Assembly (NCBI RefSeq): GCF_004114535.1
Contig: NZ_LBJC01000023.1
Span: 1-64,000, forward strand
DNA length: 64,000 nt
Reading direction: 5' to 3'
From: Bradyrhizobium nanningense
GTDB taxonomy: Bacteria; Pseudomonadota; Alphaproteobacteria; Rhizobiales; Xanthobacteraceae
Part shown: piece after piece, positions 23,550-33,613 of the stretch
Position numbering within the stretch: the stretch's first letter is position 1
Layout of the letters: the number at the start of each line of letters is the position of its first letter
Program-made: the position numbers and the translations under genes
Notes under the pieces: generated by a model
The model's input: only the letters and a program-made list of their open reading frames with translations
What the model was told of the DNA's origin: nothing
The model's database searches: none

Positions 23550-23984
23550 TCAGGCGGCGGACGGAAGGTACTTCGAGGCGCTGGCCTTGATCGGCTCGAC
23601 GGTCTCGGCGGCGATGCGCTGGCCGATCTCGGCCAGCTCCTTGGCCTGGGACTGGAAGGTCTCGAGCTGCTTGCGGGAATGGTTGGTCCACAGCGCGAAC
23701 GCGTCCGATGGCGACTTCACGCTGAACAGCTCCTGGGCGAAGTCCAGATGAGCGCTGGTGTTGGCCTTCATGAACTCCACCAGCTTGGCATTGTACTCGC
23801 TCGCGCCCTTGGAGGCCGAGGTGAACACGGCCTCGACGGTGCCGTTGTGGGTCTCGGCCGCGTCCTTGAACTTGGCGTAGTTTTCGCGGGCCTGCGACAC
23901 GCCCTTTTCGGCGAACGCACGCATCTGCTCGGGGACCTCGAACGGAATGATCGAGGCAGAAAACGGATCAGTCGCACCTGTCAT
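23550..23984 (-). CDS. phasin-family protein
   Basis: 144 residues, almost all helical, with no cysteine. The opening FSASIIPFEVPEQMRAFAEK followed by GVSQARENYAKFKDAAE, and later FELAQELF-like LDFAQELFSVKSPSDAFALW, is the Phasin_2 pattern. Phasins coat polyhydroxybutyrate granules and control their size and number; rhizobia carry several. A GAGGGACGACC ribosome binding region lies before the ATG and a strong terminator follows. It is a single-gene transcript. Confidence 0.92.
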   Translation of the reverse strand: MTGATDPFSASIIPFEVPEQMRAFAEKGVSQARENYAKFKDAAETHNGTVEAVFTSASKGASEYNAKLVEFMKANTSAHLDFAQELFSVKSPSDAFALWTNHSRKQLETFQSQAKELAEIGQRIAAETVEPIKASASKYLPSAA

Positions 23985-24549
23985 GGTCGTCCCTCACGAT
24001 AATGAAAAAATGGAGTGAGCCTTCTGGCGCGCCCGCCGGCCAACCGGGGCCTTCTTGTTGGCGGGAACGAAGACTGGAAACGCGAAACAAACGAGATGGC
24101 TCGCCCAGCGCCCAGCACTATTGCTGCTTATCATGTCAATATTGTGCAGCGCAACGCGCCGCGAGGGTGCGTTGCGCAAATTTAATTTCGGGGAGGATGA
24201 GGTTCCGGTAAGGGGGAACCGGGGGTTGAGGAACGGTGGACAATCGGCACCGCTTGCTGGGCTACCCCTCTCCCCTAACCCTCCCCCGCAAGGGGGGAGG
24301 GAACGGACCTTTCTCGGAGCGCGCGTCGAGACTCATTACGCTGCTATGCCGCCGCCTCCCCCGAATCCCCTTGGATGCAACCGGGCGGCGGCTTGCGGGG
24401 GTGGCGGGATTAAGGTTATCGCGGCTTTGGATTACCTCCGAAGCACCGGAGCCGTGGACCTGCGTGCGAGCGCGCGCGATACTAACCCTTTCTTAAGGCT
24501 GTCATTCCCGGCAGCCGCCAGCGTCAAGCGTGAGACTAAAGCCGGTCGG
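23985..24549. other. 565-base gap before the PAS kinase
   Basis: No gene with coding signs. It has a CCCTCCCCC / GGGGGGAGGG hairpin (24279-24301, part of the CTCTCCCC repeat family) and a CtrA-like box CTAA-N7-TTAA (24482-24496), one mismatch from TTAA-N7-TTAA, 54 bases before the kinase start. An open frame continues through it in phase with the kinase, but its composition does not look translated. Confidence 0.4.
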
Positions 24550-27500
24550 ATGACGAGTTCGGATTTCCAGTTGCGAGGTGTGGGCGATCCGCGGCTGGCG
24601 GTGCATGCGACCTCTCCTCTGCCGGCCTGGCTGTGGTCGATCGACGGCGCGCGCGTGCTGTGGGCCAATCCGGTCGGCGCAAGATTGTTCGGCGCGGCGC
24701 ATAGCGCGGCGCTCGCGGACAAGGTGTTCGGCCCTGCCGACCCCCATCGCCGCCAGGTGATCAGGCTCGCGCGCCAGCTGCCGGCCAACGGCGCCGTGCG
24801 GCTCGAACGTCTGCGCGGCTTCGGCGCAAAGCTCGGCACGCTGATGACCTGCGCCTGCGCCCGGCTCGCCTTTGCCGACGGCAGCCACGCTGTGCTCGTC
24901 ACCGCGATGGACCCGACGCTGCGGAGCATGCCGCTGATCGAGCGGCTGCATCGCCTGGTCGAAGGCGCGAAAATGCCGATGGCGGCGTTCGCGCCCGACG
25001 GCCTGTTCGTCGGCGCCAGCGACGCTGCCCGCGCCCTGCTCGGCTTCCGCGATCTCGGCGAGGCCGGGCTCGAACGGGCGCGCAGCGATGCGCTGCGCGA
25101 AGGCCGCGCCGAGACGCCGATCGGGATCGGCCAGATGGTGCTGCAACGGGTCGGCCGAGGCGCCGATGTCGGCCTGGTCGCGCTGATCGAGCCGGCCGCC
25201 GCCGCGCAGGCCAAGCCTTCCGAGCATATGCCTTCCGAGCATATGCCTTCCGAGCATATGCCTTCCGAGCATATGCCTGCCGGGCCTGTGCGGACGGCGG
25301 ATCATGCGAGCGAGCCGCCGGTTGAACCCGCGCAAGCCGCCGCGACCATGCCGAGCGAGCCGCCGCCATCGCAGGACGTATCGGCCGGGATCTCCCTGTT
25401 CGATGCGTTCGCCGAGCCGATCGAGGCGCCCACGGCAAATGAGACGATCGCGCCCGAAGCGCAGGACATTGCAACGGTCGAGGACGCGGTCGAACAGACC
25501 GGTGGAAACCCGGCGCATGAGGCGGCCGACGAGGCCGCCGGCATCGCGCCAAAGACTCCGGTTGAAAACCCGCTTCAAGCCATCGTGTCGCCGCAGGCTG
25601 CGCCGATCAGTGTCGGCATGGTCGAGCCGCCATCGAGCCACGCATCGTCGGGCCAAGAGCCGCCCGCACCGCGTCAGCATCCGCTGCGCTTCCTCTGGCA
25701 GACGGATGCAGAGGGCCGCTTTGTGCTGCTCTCCGACGAATTCATCCGCTTGATCGGCGCGCGCACGGCTAGCGGCTTCGGCCGTCCCTGGCACGAGATC
25801 ACTGAGGCATTCTCGCTCGATCCCGATGGCCGCGTCGCGCAGGCACTGGCAAGCCACGACACCTGGGCCGGCATCACCTTGAACTGGCCGACCGACGGCG
25901 GCGCGCTTCTGCCGGTCGAGCTCGCGGGCCTGCCGATTTACGATGCCGCGCGCAATTTCGCGGGCTTCAAGGGCTTTGGCGTCTGCCGCGATCTCGACGG
26001 CCTCAACCGGCTCGATGCGCTCAGGCGCTTCGAGCTGTTCGCTGAGCCGCCGACGCAGCACGGCCTGGCCGCCGATGCGGTCGAGCCGGAGCACGAGGCG
26101 ATCGCTGAGCCCGAGCCGGTGGCAGAGGCGCCGCCTCCGGCGATCGCCCCGCCCGAGCCTGAGCCGACAGCCGAACCCGAACGACCCGAACCCACCAGCG
26201 ACGCGAATTCACATCCAACAGATCCGGACATATCAGTGGAAACGCCTGTCGAGACTTCCTTGGAAACCCCGCCCAATGTCGTGCCGTTCCGCCCGCCCGG
26301 CGATGCGCGCTCGCCGACGCTGACGCCGATCGAGAACAGCGCATTCAACGAGCTCGCGCGGCAATTGTCCGAACGCTTGGAGCGCGAGCGCGAGGCGATC
26401 GCGGACGCGTCCGAGCCCGTGGCGGAGATCGCGACTGAACCGCCGGAGCCCGCGCCGCAAGCTGCGGCCGAATGGCTGACCGAGCCCGCGCCGCCGCCAC
26501 GCGGCGCCAGCGCGCGCGACCGCACGTTGCTCGACCTGTTGCCGACGGGCATCCTGATCTATCGGCTCGACCGCCTGCTCTACGCCAACCCGGCGTTTCT
26601 CGCGCGCATGGGCTATGCCGACATCCATGCCCTGGAGGATGCCGGCGGGCTGGATGCGCTCTATGTCGAGCCCGGCGTGTCCTCGGCGAGCAGCACCTCG
26701 CAAGCCGGCACGCCTGTCACGATCAGCGCCACGGTCGCGAACGGCGAAGCGCCGCTTCCGACCACCGTAGCGCATCTGCACACGATCGACTGGGACGGCG
26801 AGAGCGCGCATGCGCTGATCTGCGCGCTGCCGCAGCCGGCAGCCGCCATCGAAGAGACGGCTGTCGAAGAGATTGTTGTCGCCGAGACCATTGTCTCGGA
26901 GTCCTGCCCTGACGAACTCGATCCTGCGGTCGGCGAAGCCGAGGCCGAGGATCTCGCGGCGATCCTCGACACCACGGCCGAGGGCATCGTCATGTTCGAT
27001 GCCGAAGGCAACATCCACGCCTGCAACCGCAGCGCGGAGGCGCTGTTCGGCTATGACGGCACGGCGCTGCTGGAGCAGAATTTGCTGACGCTGTTCGCGC
27101 CCGAGAGCCAGCAGATCGTCGTCGACTATCTCGAAAGCCTCAAGAGCCAGGACATTGCGAGCCTGCTCGATCACGGCCGCGAGGTGCTGGGGCGCGAGAA
27201 GAAGGGCGGCGTCATTCCGCTCGCGATGATCATGGGCCGCACGCGGCCCGACGGGCCGAACTTCTTCGCCGTATTCCGCGATCTCTCTCACGCGAAGAAG
27301 GGCGAGAGCGAGCTGACGCAGGCCCGCCGCCTCGTCCACAGTGCCGCCAACGCCAAGGCCGACATGCTGGCGCGGATCAGCCACGAGATCCGCACGCCGC
27401 TCAACGCCATCATCGGCTTTGCCGAGGTGATGATCTCCGAGCGCTTCGGCACGCTCGGCAACGAGCGCTACGGCGAATACATGAAGGACATCCGCGCCTC

Positions 27501-28041
27501 CGGCGAGCGTGTCATCGCGATCATCGACGATTTGCTGGAGCTGTCGCGGATCGAGACCGGCAAGCTCGACCTCAGCTTCGCCAACCTCAACCTCAACGAC
27601 CTCGTCGAAGCCTGCGTGACGGTGATGCAGCCGCAGGCCAATCGCGAGCGCATCATCATCCGCACCTCGCTCGCGCATGCGCTGCCGCAGGTGAATGTGG
27701 ATGCGCGCGCGATGCGGCAGATCACCATGAACCTGATCTCGAACTCGATCCGGCTCGCCAGTGCCGGCGGCCAGGTCATCGTCTCCACCGCCGTGACCGA
27801 CCGCGGCGAGATTGCCTTGCGCATCCGCGACACCGGCCATGGCCTTTCCGAGCGCGAAGTCGCCGCCGCGATGGAGCCGTTCCGCACCCCGCCGCCGGGC
27901 GATGCCGCGGACAGTGCGGCGCTGAACCTGTCGCTGACCAAGGCCCTGGTCGAAGCCAACCGCGCCCGCTTCAACATCAAGAGCGCGGGCCACGGCACGC
28001 TGATCGAAGTGGTGTTCGCACCGGCGCTGGCGGGGGCTTAG
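24550..28041 (+). CDS. multi-PAS sensor histidine kinase, PdhS-like
   Basis: 1163 residues from ATG 24550 (MTSSDFQLRGVGDPRLAVHA). No membrane helix is evident. PAS-like regions lie at about 25-130, 378-480, 659-710 and 802-915, joined by long Pro/Glu/Ala-rich linkers. The HisKA box is ARISHEIRTPLNAIIGFAEV with His945; the N box NLISNSIRLA is at about 1060 and the G1 box DTGHGLS at about 1094. The G2 box, normally GTGLGL before the LTKALVEANRA segment, is replaced by DSAALNLSLTKALVEANRAR. Architecture and the KALVEANRA tail match PdhS-type kinases of Rhizobiales, which control DivK and cell-cycle polarity. Four exact PSEHM repeats lie at residues 223-242. Lid erosion raises doubt about normal ATP use. 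Confidence 0.88.
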   Translation: MTSSDFQLRGVGDPRLAVHATSPLPAWLWSIDGARVLWANPVGARLFGAAHSAALADKVFGPADPHRRQVIRLARQLPANGAVRLERLRGFGAKLGTLMTCACARLAFADGSHAVLVTAMDPTLRSMPLIERLHRLVEGAKMPMAAFAPDGLFVGASDAARALLGFRDLGEAGLERARSDALREGRAETPIGIGQMVLQRVGRGADVGLVALIEPAAAAQAKPSEHMPSEHMPSEHMPSEHMPAGPVRTADHASEPPVEPAQAAATMPSEPPPSQDVSAGISLFDAFAEPIEAPTANETIAPEAQDIATVEDAVEQTGGNPAHEAADEAAGIAPKTPVENPLQAIVSPQAAPISVGMVEPPSSHASSGQEPPAPRQHPLRFLWQTDAEGRFVLLSDEFIRLIGARTASGFGRPWHEITEAFSLDPDGRVAQALASHDTWAGITLNWPTDGGALLPVELAGLPIYDAARNFAGFKGFGVCRDLDGLNRLDALRRFELFAEPPTQHGLAADAVEPEHEAIAEPEPVAEAPPPAIAPPEPEPTAEPERPEPTSDANSHPTDPDISVETPVETSLETPPNVVPFRPPGDARSPTLTPIENSAFNELARQLSERLEREREAIADASEPVAEIATEPPEPAPQAAAEWLTEPAPPPRGASARDRTLLDLLPTGILIYRLDRLLYANPAFLARMGYADIHALEDAGGLDALYVEPGVSSASSTSQAGTPVTISATVANGEAPLPTTVAHLHTIDWDGESAHALICALPQPAAAIEETAVEEIVVAETIVSESCPDELDPAVGEAEAEDLAAILDTTAEGIVMFDAEGNIHACNRSAEALFGYDGTALLEQNLLTLFAPESQQIVVDYLESLKSQDIASLLDHGREVLGREKKGGVIPLAMIMGRTRPDGPNFFAVFRDLSHAKKGESELTQARRLVHSAANAKADMLARISHEIRTPLNAIIGFAEVMISERFGTLGNERYGEYMKDIRASGERVIAIIDDLLELSRIETGKLDLSFANLNLNDLVEACVTVMQPQANRERIIIRTSLAHALPQVNVDARAMRQITMNLISNSIRLASAGGQVIVSTAVTDRGEIALRIRDTGHGLSEREVAAAMEPFRTPPPGDAADSAALNLSLTKALVEANRARFNIKSAGHGTLIEVVFAPALAGA
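25216..25275 (+). repeat. 15-base tandem repeat inside the kinase gene
   Basis: Four perfect copies of CCTTCCGAGCATATG, with a degraded fifth copy at 25276-25290. The unit is a whole number of codons (PSEHM), so copy-number change would keep the frame. Confidence 0.95.
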
Positions 28042-28046
28042 GGTGT

Positions 28047-28128
28047 TCTGCCTCTCCCGTTTGCGGGAGAGGGGCGGGGAGAGGGTGTTCCCCTAGAGGA
28101 GAGAGCCCTCACCCCGCGCGCGGGACGA
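28047..28128. repeat. dispersed repeat, CTCTCCCC family
   Basis: CCTCTCCCGTTTGCGGGAGAGG hairpin, then GGAGAGGGTGTTCCCC and CCCTCACCCCGCG. Related blocks are at 24262-24302, 33451-33600, 47322-47413, 50285-50430 and 56603-56834. Confidence 0.7.
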
Positions 28129-28162
28129 TCCATTTACTCTATTGCCGGTTCGCCGCCTTACC

Positions 28163-30136
28163 TCACGCCGCGCGCACCGTCTCCAGGAACCTGCTGACCT
28201 CGATCTTCAGCCGGTTGCTGTCGTTCGACAGGGATTGTGCCGCGGACAGCACCTGCGAGGAGGCAGATCCGGTCTCGGTCGCGCCCTGGCGCACGCTTGA
28301 GATGTTGGCGCTGACCTGCGTGGTGCCGGCGGCGGCGTTCTGGACGTTGCGCGAGATCTCGCTGGTCGCCGCGCCTTGCTCTTCCACCGCGGCCGCGATG
28401 GTGGAGGAGATTTCGGACAGCCGCTCGATGGTGCCACCAATGGTCTTGATGGCGCCGACGGAGTCTTGCGTCGCGACCTGGATGCTCGAGATCTGCTGAC
28501 CGATGTCGCCGGTCGCCTTCGCGGTCTGCTCGGCCAGGGCCTTCACTTCCGACGCCACCACGGCAAAGCCGCGCCCCGCTTCGCCGGCGCGCGCCGCCTC
28601 GATGGTGGCATTCAGCGCCAACAGGTTGGTCTGGCCCGCGATGGCGTTGATGAGCTCGACCACGTCGCCGATGCGCGCGGCCGCCTTCGACAATTCGCTG
28701 ACGCGGTCGTTGGTCTGCCCGGCCTGGCTGACGGCCTCGCCGGCCATGCGCGCGGAGGCCTGCACCTGGCGACTGATCTCGTTGACGGAGGCGGTGAGCT
28801 CCTCCGCCGCGGACGCCACCGACTGAACGTTGGTCGCGGCCTCTTCGGACGCCGCCTCGACCAGCGTGGCAAGCTCGCTCGAGCGGCTGGCTGTCGTGGT
28901 CAGAGACGTGGCCGAGGCTTCGAGCTCGTTGGCGGCGGACGACACGGTCTCGACGATCTCGCCGACCGAGCCTTCGAAATCGTCGGCCATGCGGATCATG
29001 TCGGCGCGGCGGCGCTCGGCGGCGAGCTTGTCCTGCCTGATCTTCTCGTCCGCCTCCTCCTTCGCCTTCCGCTCGGCATTGACCTTGAACGTCTCGACGG
29101 CTTGCGCGATCTCGCCGATCTCGTCGGGACGGCCGAGCCCGGGCAGCACGATGGCGAAATTGCCGTTGGCGAGCTGGATCATCGCCGCGCGCATCGCGGT
29201 CAAAGGCCTCGAGACCGAGCGGCCGATGAAGATGCCGAGGCCGAGCACGCTTGATGCGATCAGCGCGATCGCGACGCCGATCCAGAACTGGATGCTGGCG
29301 CGCTCGGCCTCGTTCAGCCGGTCTCCCTCGATGCGGATCTGGTCGACCGATTTCGAGACCTGCTCGATCACGGGCTCGACCGCGGCGAAGGCTTCGGACA
29401 TGGCCTTCAACTCGATCGCAAGCTTCAGCGCGGTCTCCATCCAGGCGACGAAGTCGCGCTGATAGTCAGCGAGCTTCTGGCGCAGCTCGGTCTTCGCGTT
29501 GTCGGGGATGGCGGCAGCATCGAGGCTGCCCGCGAATTCCGCGGCGCGCTTCTTCATGTCGTCGCCATATCTGGCATCGCGACGCAGCATGAAATCCTTC
29601 TCGTGCCGGCGCATCATCAGCATGATCACCTTGAGCTGGGAATTCAGAAGCTGGTCGACCTCGCTCTCGATGCCGTGGACGGAACCGCGCAGGCGCCCCT
29701 CAAGGCCGGATTTTTCGTCGAGGCCGAGCCGCCGCCGTTCCTCGACCACCGCGGCGAAGTGCGCCTGGTAGGTCTTCAGCGCTGCATTCATCGCGTCGAT
29801 CTTTTGCACCAGCTCGGGCTTGCCGAGGGCTGCGATCCTGCCGCGCAGCGTCTCGATGTCGAGCGCCACCTGCCTGCTGATCTCCACCTGACGCTGCGCT
29901 TTGGCCGGGTCGCTGCGCAGCAGGAAATCTTTTTCGGCGCGGCGCGCCTCCAGCAGCTCGACCGCGATCCTGTTGTTGAGCTCGAACACGGTGCGCGCGT
30001 CGTCGGCGGCGTCGCGATAGACCGCCATCGCCCTCTCGCCGTAGAGATGAATGCCGCCGATGAGGACGACACCGATGACGCCAATGACGCCGATCGCGGT
30101 GATCTTGTGCGTGAGCCGGAGAGAAAAAAATCGCAT
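28163..30136 (-). CDS. methyl-accepting chemotaxis protein with HBM sensor domain
   Basis: 657 residues. Membrane helix 1 is at about 10-32 and helix 2 at about 285-310, so residues 33-285 are periplasmic. This sensor has two related helical modules, each with the HBM hallmark: RRAEKDFLLR (66-75) and RRHEKDFMLRR (177-187). HBM receptors of the McpS type bind organic acids of the citrate cycle. A HAMP domain (RSVSRPLTAMRAAMIQLANG) and the signalling hairpin follow, with the conserved tip INAIAGQTNLLALNATIEAA. No CheW/CheA genes are nearby, so it is a stand-alone receptor. No CheR-binding C-terminal pentapeptide is present. Confidence 0.93.
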   Translation of the reverse strand: MRFFSLRLTHKITAIGVIGVIGVVLIGGIHLYGERAMAVYRDAADDARTVFELNNRIAVELLEARRAEKDFLLRSDPAKAQRQVEISRQVALDIETLRGRIAALGKPELVQKIDAMNAALKTYQAHFAAVVEERRRLGLDEKSGLEGRLRGSVHGIESEVDQLLNSQLKVIMLMMRRHEKDFMLRRDARYGDDMKKRAAEFAGSLDAAAIPDNAKTELRQKLADYQRDFVAWMETALKLAIELKAMSEAFAAVEPVIEQVSKSVDQIRIEGDRLNEAERASIQFWIGVAIALIASSVLGLGIFIGRSVSRPLTAMRAAMIQLANGNFAIVLPGLGRPDEIGEIAQAVETFKVNAERKAKEEADEKIRQDKLAAERRRADMIRMADDFEGSVGEIVETVSSAANELEASATSLTTTASRSSELATLVEAASEEAATNVQSVASAAEELTASVNEISRQVQASARMAGEAVSQAGQTNDRVSELSKAAARIGDVVELINAIAGQTNLLALNATIEAARAGEAGRGFAVVASEVKALAEQTAKATGDIGQQISSIQVATQDSVGAIKTIGGTIERLSEISSTIAAAVEEQGAATSEISRNVQNAAAGTTQVSANISSVRQGATETGSASSQVLSAAQSLSNDSNRLKIEVSRFLETVRAA

Positions 30137-30211
30137 CTGGGCTTCAAAATTGGTTGTGGCTGATGCGGTTTATGAAACCTCAAGGCGAGGAAACTTCCGT
30201 TAATTTGCGGA

Positions 30212-30227
30212 CACGTAGGAATACGTG
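30212..30227. promoter_or_regulatory. palindrome upstream of the chemoreceptor gene
   Basis: CACGTA-GGAA-TACGTG, perfect 6-bp arms, 76 bases before the chemoreceptor start; a nearby TGCACG repeats part of it. It could be a regulator site. Confidence 0.35.
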
Positions 30228-30323
30228 CTTATGCACGATACCCGCCACACGAGAGGTACGGGGGTCCCAACGAAACGTTGTGACGGCACCTTATGCACGG
30301 TGAGATACACGCGCATGGCCAAT

Positions 30324-30353
30324 AAAAAAAGCACGGCGCCGGTGGCGCCGTGC
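30324..30353 (-). terminator. intrinsic terminator of the thiolase gene
   Basis: GCACGGCGCC-GGT-GGCGCCGTGC, perfect 10-bp stem, with seven T residues next on the minus strand; 34 bases past the thiolase stop. Confidence 0.9.
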
Positions 30354-30386
30354 CTGGCTGTCTTCAAGTGACCGTGACGGTCCGGA

Positions 30387-31559
<1,173 letters not shown>

Positions 31560-31635
31560 GTGTTTCTCCCTTGTCGAACGATTGGTACGAAGCGTCCTGG
31601 GCGCCATTGGTACACAAAGTTTGACGGGCACGGAA

Positions 31636-31672
31636 AACAAAAACGCCGCCTCCCGCGAAGGAGGGCGGCGTT
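31636..31672 (-). terminator. probable terminator of serA
   Basis: AACGCCGCCTCC / GGAGGGCGGCGTT stem (one bulge), with TTTTG following on the minus strand. It lies beyond the palindromic repeat that follows serA. Confidence 0.7.
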
Positions 31673-31700
31673 GTTCCGCGGGTCGGAATATATGTTCTTC

Positions 31701-31778
31701 GTCATTCCGGGGCGGCTCGCAGAGCCGAACCCGGAATCTCGAGATTCCGGGTTCTCGCTCCGCGAGCCCCGGAATGAC
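31701..31778. repeat. dispersed palindromic repeat, GTCATTCCGGGGC family
   Basis: GTCATTCCGGGGCGGCTCGC ... GCGAGCCCCGGAATGAC; almost perfect hairpin with centre CCCGGAATCTCGAGATTCCGGG. Same family as 2703-2805. Confidence 0.85.
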
Positions 31779-31783
31779 AACAG

Positions 31784-33373
31784 CTAGAACGTCAGCGCCT
31801 TGGCCTGCTTGACCTGCGGCAGCGCCTGCACCTTGGCAAGCAGGTCCGCCGGCACCGCGCCGTCGACCTCGACCAGAGCGATGGCATCGCTGCCGGGCGC
31901 GACGCGGCCGAGATGGAAGGTGGCGATGTTGATCTTGGCATCGCCGAGCAGGCTCGCGAACTGGCCGATGAAGCCCGGCTTGTCCTCGTTGGTCACGTAG
32001 ATCATCGACTTGCCGAACTCGGCGTCGACGCGGATGCCCTTGACGTCGACCAATCGCGGCTTGCCGTCATGGTACACAGTGCCGGAGACCGAGCGCTCCT
32101 GGCGCTCCGTCGCCACCGTGACGGTGATCAGGCTTTCGTAGTCGCTCTGGGCGGCGCGCACGATCTCGTCCACCACCATGCCGCGCTCCTTGGCGACGAC
32201 GGGCGCCGACACCACGTTGACCTCGCCCAGCATCGGGCGCAGCAGGCCCGACAGCACGGCCGAGGTGATCGCCTTGATCTTCATTTCGGCGACGTGGCCC
32301 TCATAGGTGATCTCGACCTTGAGGATGCCGCTCTCGGTGAGCTGGCCGGCAAACGAGCCGAGCTTCTCGGCGAGCGCAATGAACGGCTTCAGCTTCGGCG
32401 CTTCTTCCGCCGTGATCGAGGGGAAGTTGACCGCGTTCGAGATCGCGCCGGTGAGCAGGTAATCCGACATCTGCTCGGCGACCTGCAGCGCGACGTTCTC
32501 CTGCGCTTCGGTGGTGGAGGCGCCGAGATGCGGCGTGCAGATCACGTTGGGATGACCGAACAGCACGTTCTTGGCCGCGGGCTCCTCGACGAAGACGTCG
32601 AAGGCGGCGCCGGCGATGTGCTTGGAATTGAGCGCATCGACCACCGCCTGCTCGTCGACGAGACCGCCGCGGGCGCAGTTGATCAGGCGCACGCCCTTCT
32701 TCATCTTGGCGATCGCGGCCGCGTCGATGATGTTCTTCGTCTTCTCGGTCAGCGGCGTATGCAGCGTGATGAAGTCGGCGCGCTTGAGCAGGTCGTCGAG
32801 CTCGACCTTCTCGACGCCGATGTCCTTGGCGCGCTCCGGCGACAGGAACGGATCGAACGCGATCACCTTCATGCGCAGGCCGAGCGCGCGATCGGCGACG
32901 ATCGAGCCGATATTGCCGCAGCCGACGACGCCCAGCACCTTGCCGGTGATCTCGACACCCATGAAGCGGTTCTTCTCCCACTTGCCGGCCTGGGTCGAAG
33001 CATCGGCCTGCGGAATCTCGCGGGCGAGCGCCAACATCAGGGTGATGGCGTGCTCGGCGGTCGTGATCGAATTGCCGAACGGGGTGTTCATCACGATGAT
33101 TCCCTTGGCCGTGGCCGCGGGAATCTCGACGTTGTCGACGCCGATGCCGGCGCGGCCGATCACCTTGAGATTGGTCGCCTTCTCCAGGATCTTGGCGGTC
33201 GCCTTGGTCGCCGAGCGGATCGCAAGGCCGTCGTAATTGCCGATGATCTCGGCGAGCTTGTCCTTGTCCTTGCCGAGATTGGGCTGGAAGTCGACCTCGA
33301 CGCCGCGGTCTTTGAAGATCTGAACGGCGGCCGGAGAGAGCGCGTCGGAAATGAGAACTTTGGGCTTGGTCAT
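31784..33373 (-). CDS. serA: D-3-phosphoglycerate dehydrogenase
   Basis: 529 residues, the long (type I) form. First committed step of serine synthesis: 3-phosphoglycerate to 3-phosphohydroxypyruvate with NAD. The nucleotide site is GVVGCGNIGSIVADRAL, the catalytic His region is VICTPHLGASTTEAQ, and NCARGGLVDEQ is present. After the catalytic core come the extra ASB domain (about 310-450) and a C-terminal ACT domain (MIYVTNEDKPGFIGQFASLL) for allosteric control. AAGGA precedes the start. It follows serC on the same strand after 240 bases that contain a palindromic repeat. Confidence 0.97.
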   Translation of the reverse strand: MTKPKVLISDALSPAAVQIFKDRGVEVDFQPNLGKDKDKLAEIIGNYDGLAIRSATKATAKILEKATNLKVIGRAGIGVDNVEIPAATAKGIIVMNTPFGNSITTAEHAITLMLALAREIPQADASTQAGKWEKNRFMGVEITGKVLGVVGCGNIGSIVADRALGLRMKVIAFDPFLSPERAKDIGVEKVELDDLLKRADFITLHTPLTEKTKNIIDAAAIAKMKKGVRLINCARGGLVDEQAVVDALNSKHIAGAAFDVFVEEPAAKNVLFGHPNVICTPHLGASTTEAQENVALQVAEQMSDYLLTGAISNAVNFPSITAEEAPKLKPFIALAEKLGSFAGQLTESGILKVEITYEGHVAEMKIKAITSAVLSGLLRPMLGEVNVVSAPVVAKERGMVVDEIVRAAQSDYESLITVTVATERQERSVSGTVYHDGKPRLVDVKGIRVDAEFGKSMIYVTNEDKPGFIGQFASLLGDAKINIATFHLGRVAPGSDAIALVEVDGAVPADLLAKVQALPQVKQAKALTF

Positions 33374-33450
33374 GGGATGTGTCCTTCACCGTCCCTAAGG
33401 GAGGATCGGCCCGCGGGCCGGAACGAGGAATTGCGCGGAAGCTCTTTGCT

Positions 33451-33600
33451 CTCCCTCGCCCCGTTCTTACGGGGAGAGGGTTGGGGTGAGGGCAGCCACA
33501 GGCGAGGTGCTCGTGGAGAGAGCCTCTCACCCGGATCGCATCGGACGATGCTGCGCATTGCCGAGAGCGACCCGGCCTCTCCCCGTAAGAACGGGGAAAG
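33451..33600. repeat. dispersed repeat between serC and serA, CTCTCCCC family
   Basis: Outer arms CCCCGTTCTTACGGGGAGAG and CTCTCCCCGTAAGAACGGGG are exact inverted complements. The 150-base element stands between two genes of one pathway and would form a large hairpin in a serC-serA transcript. Confidence 0.8.
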
Positions 33601-33613
33601 GCGAAGAAAACAG

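Noticed and set aside
25216..25290. Possible CRISPR-like repeat array
   Set aside because: Direct 15-base units have no spacers and are in frame within the kinase gene.
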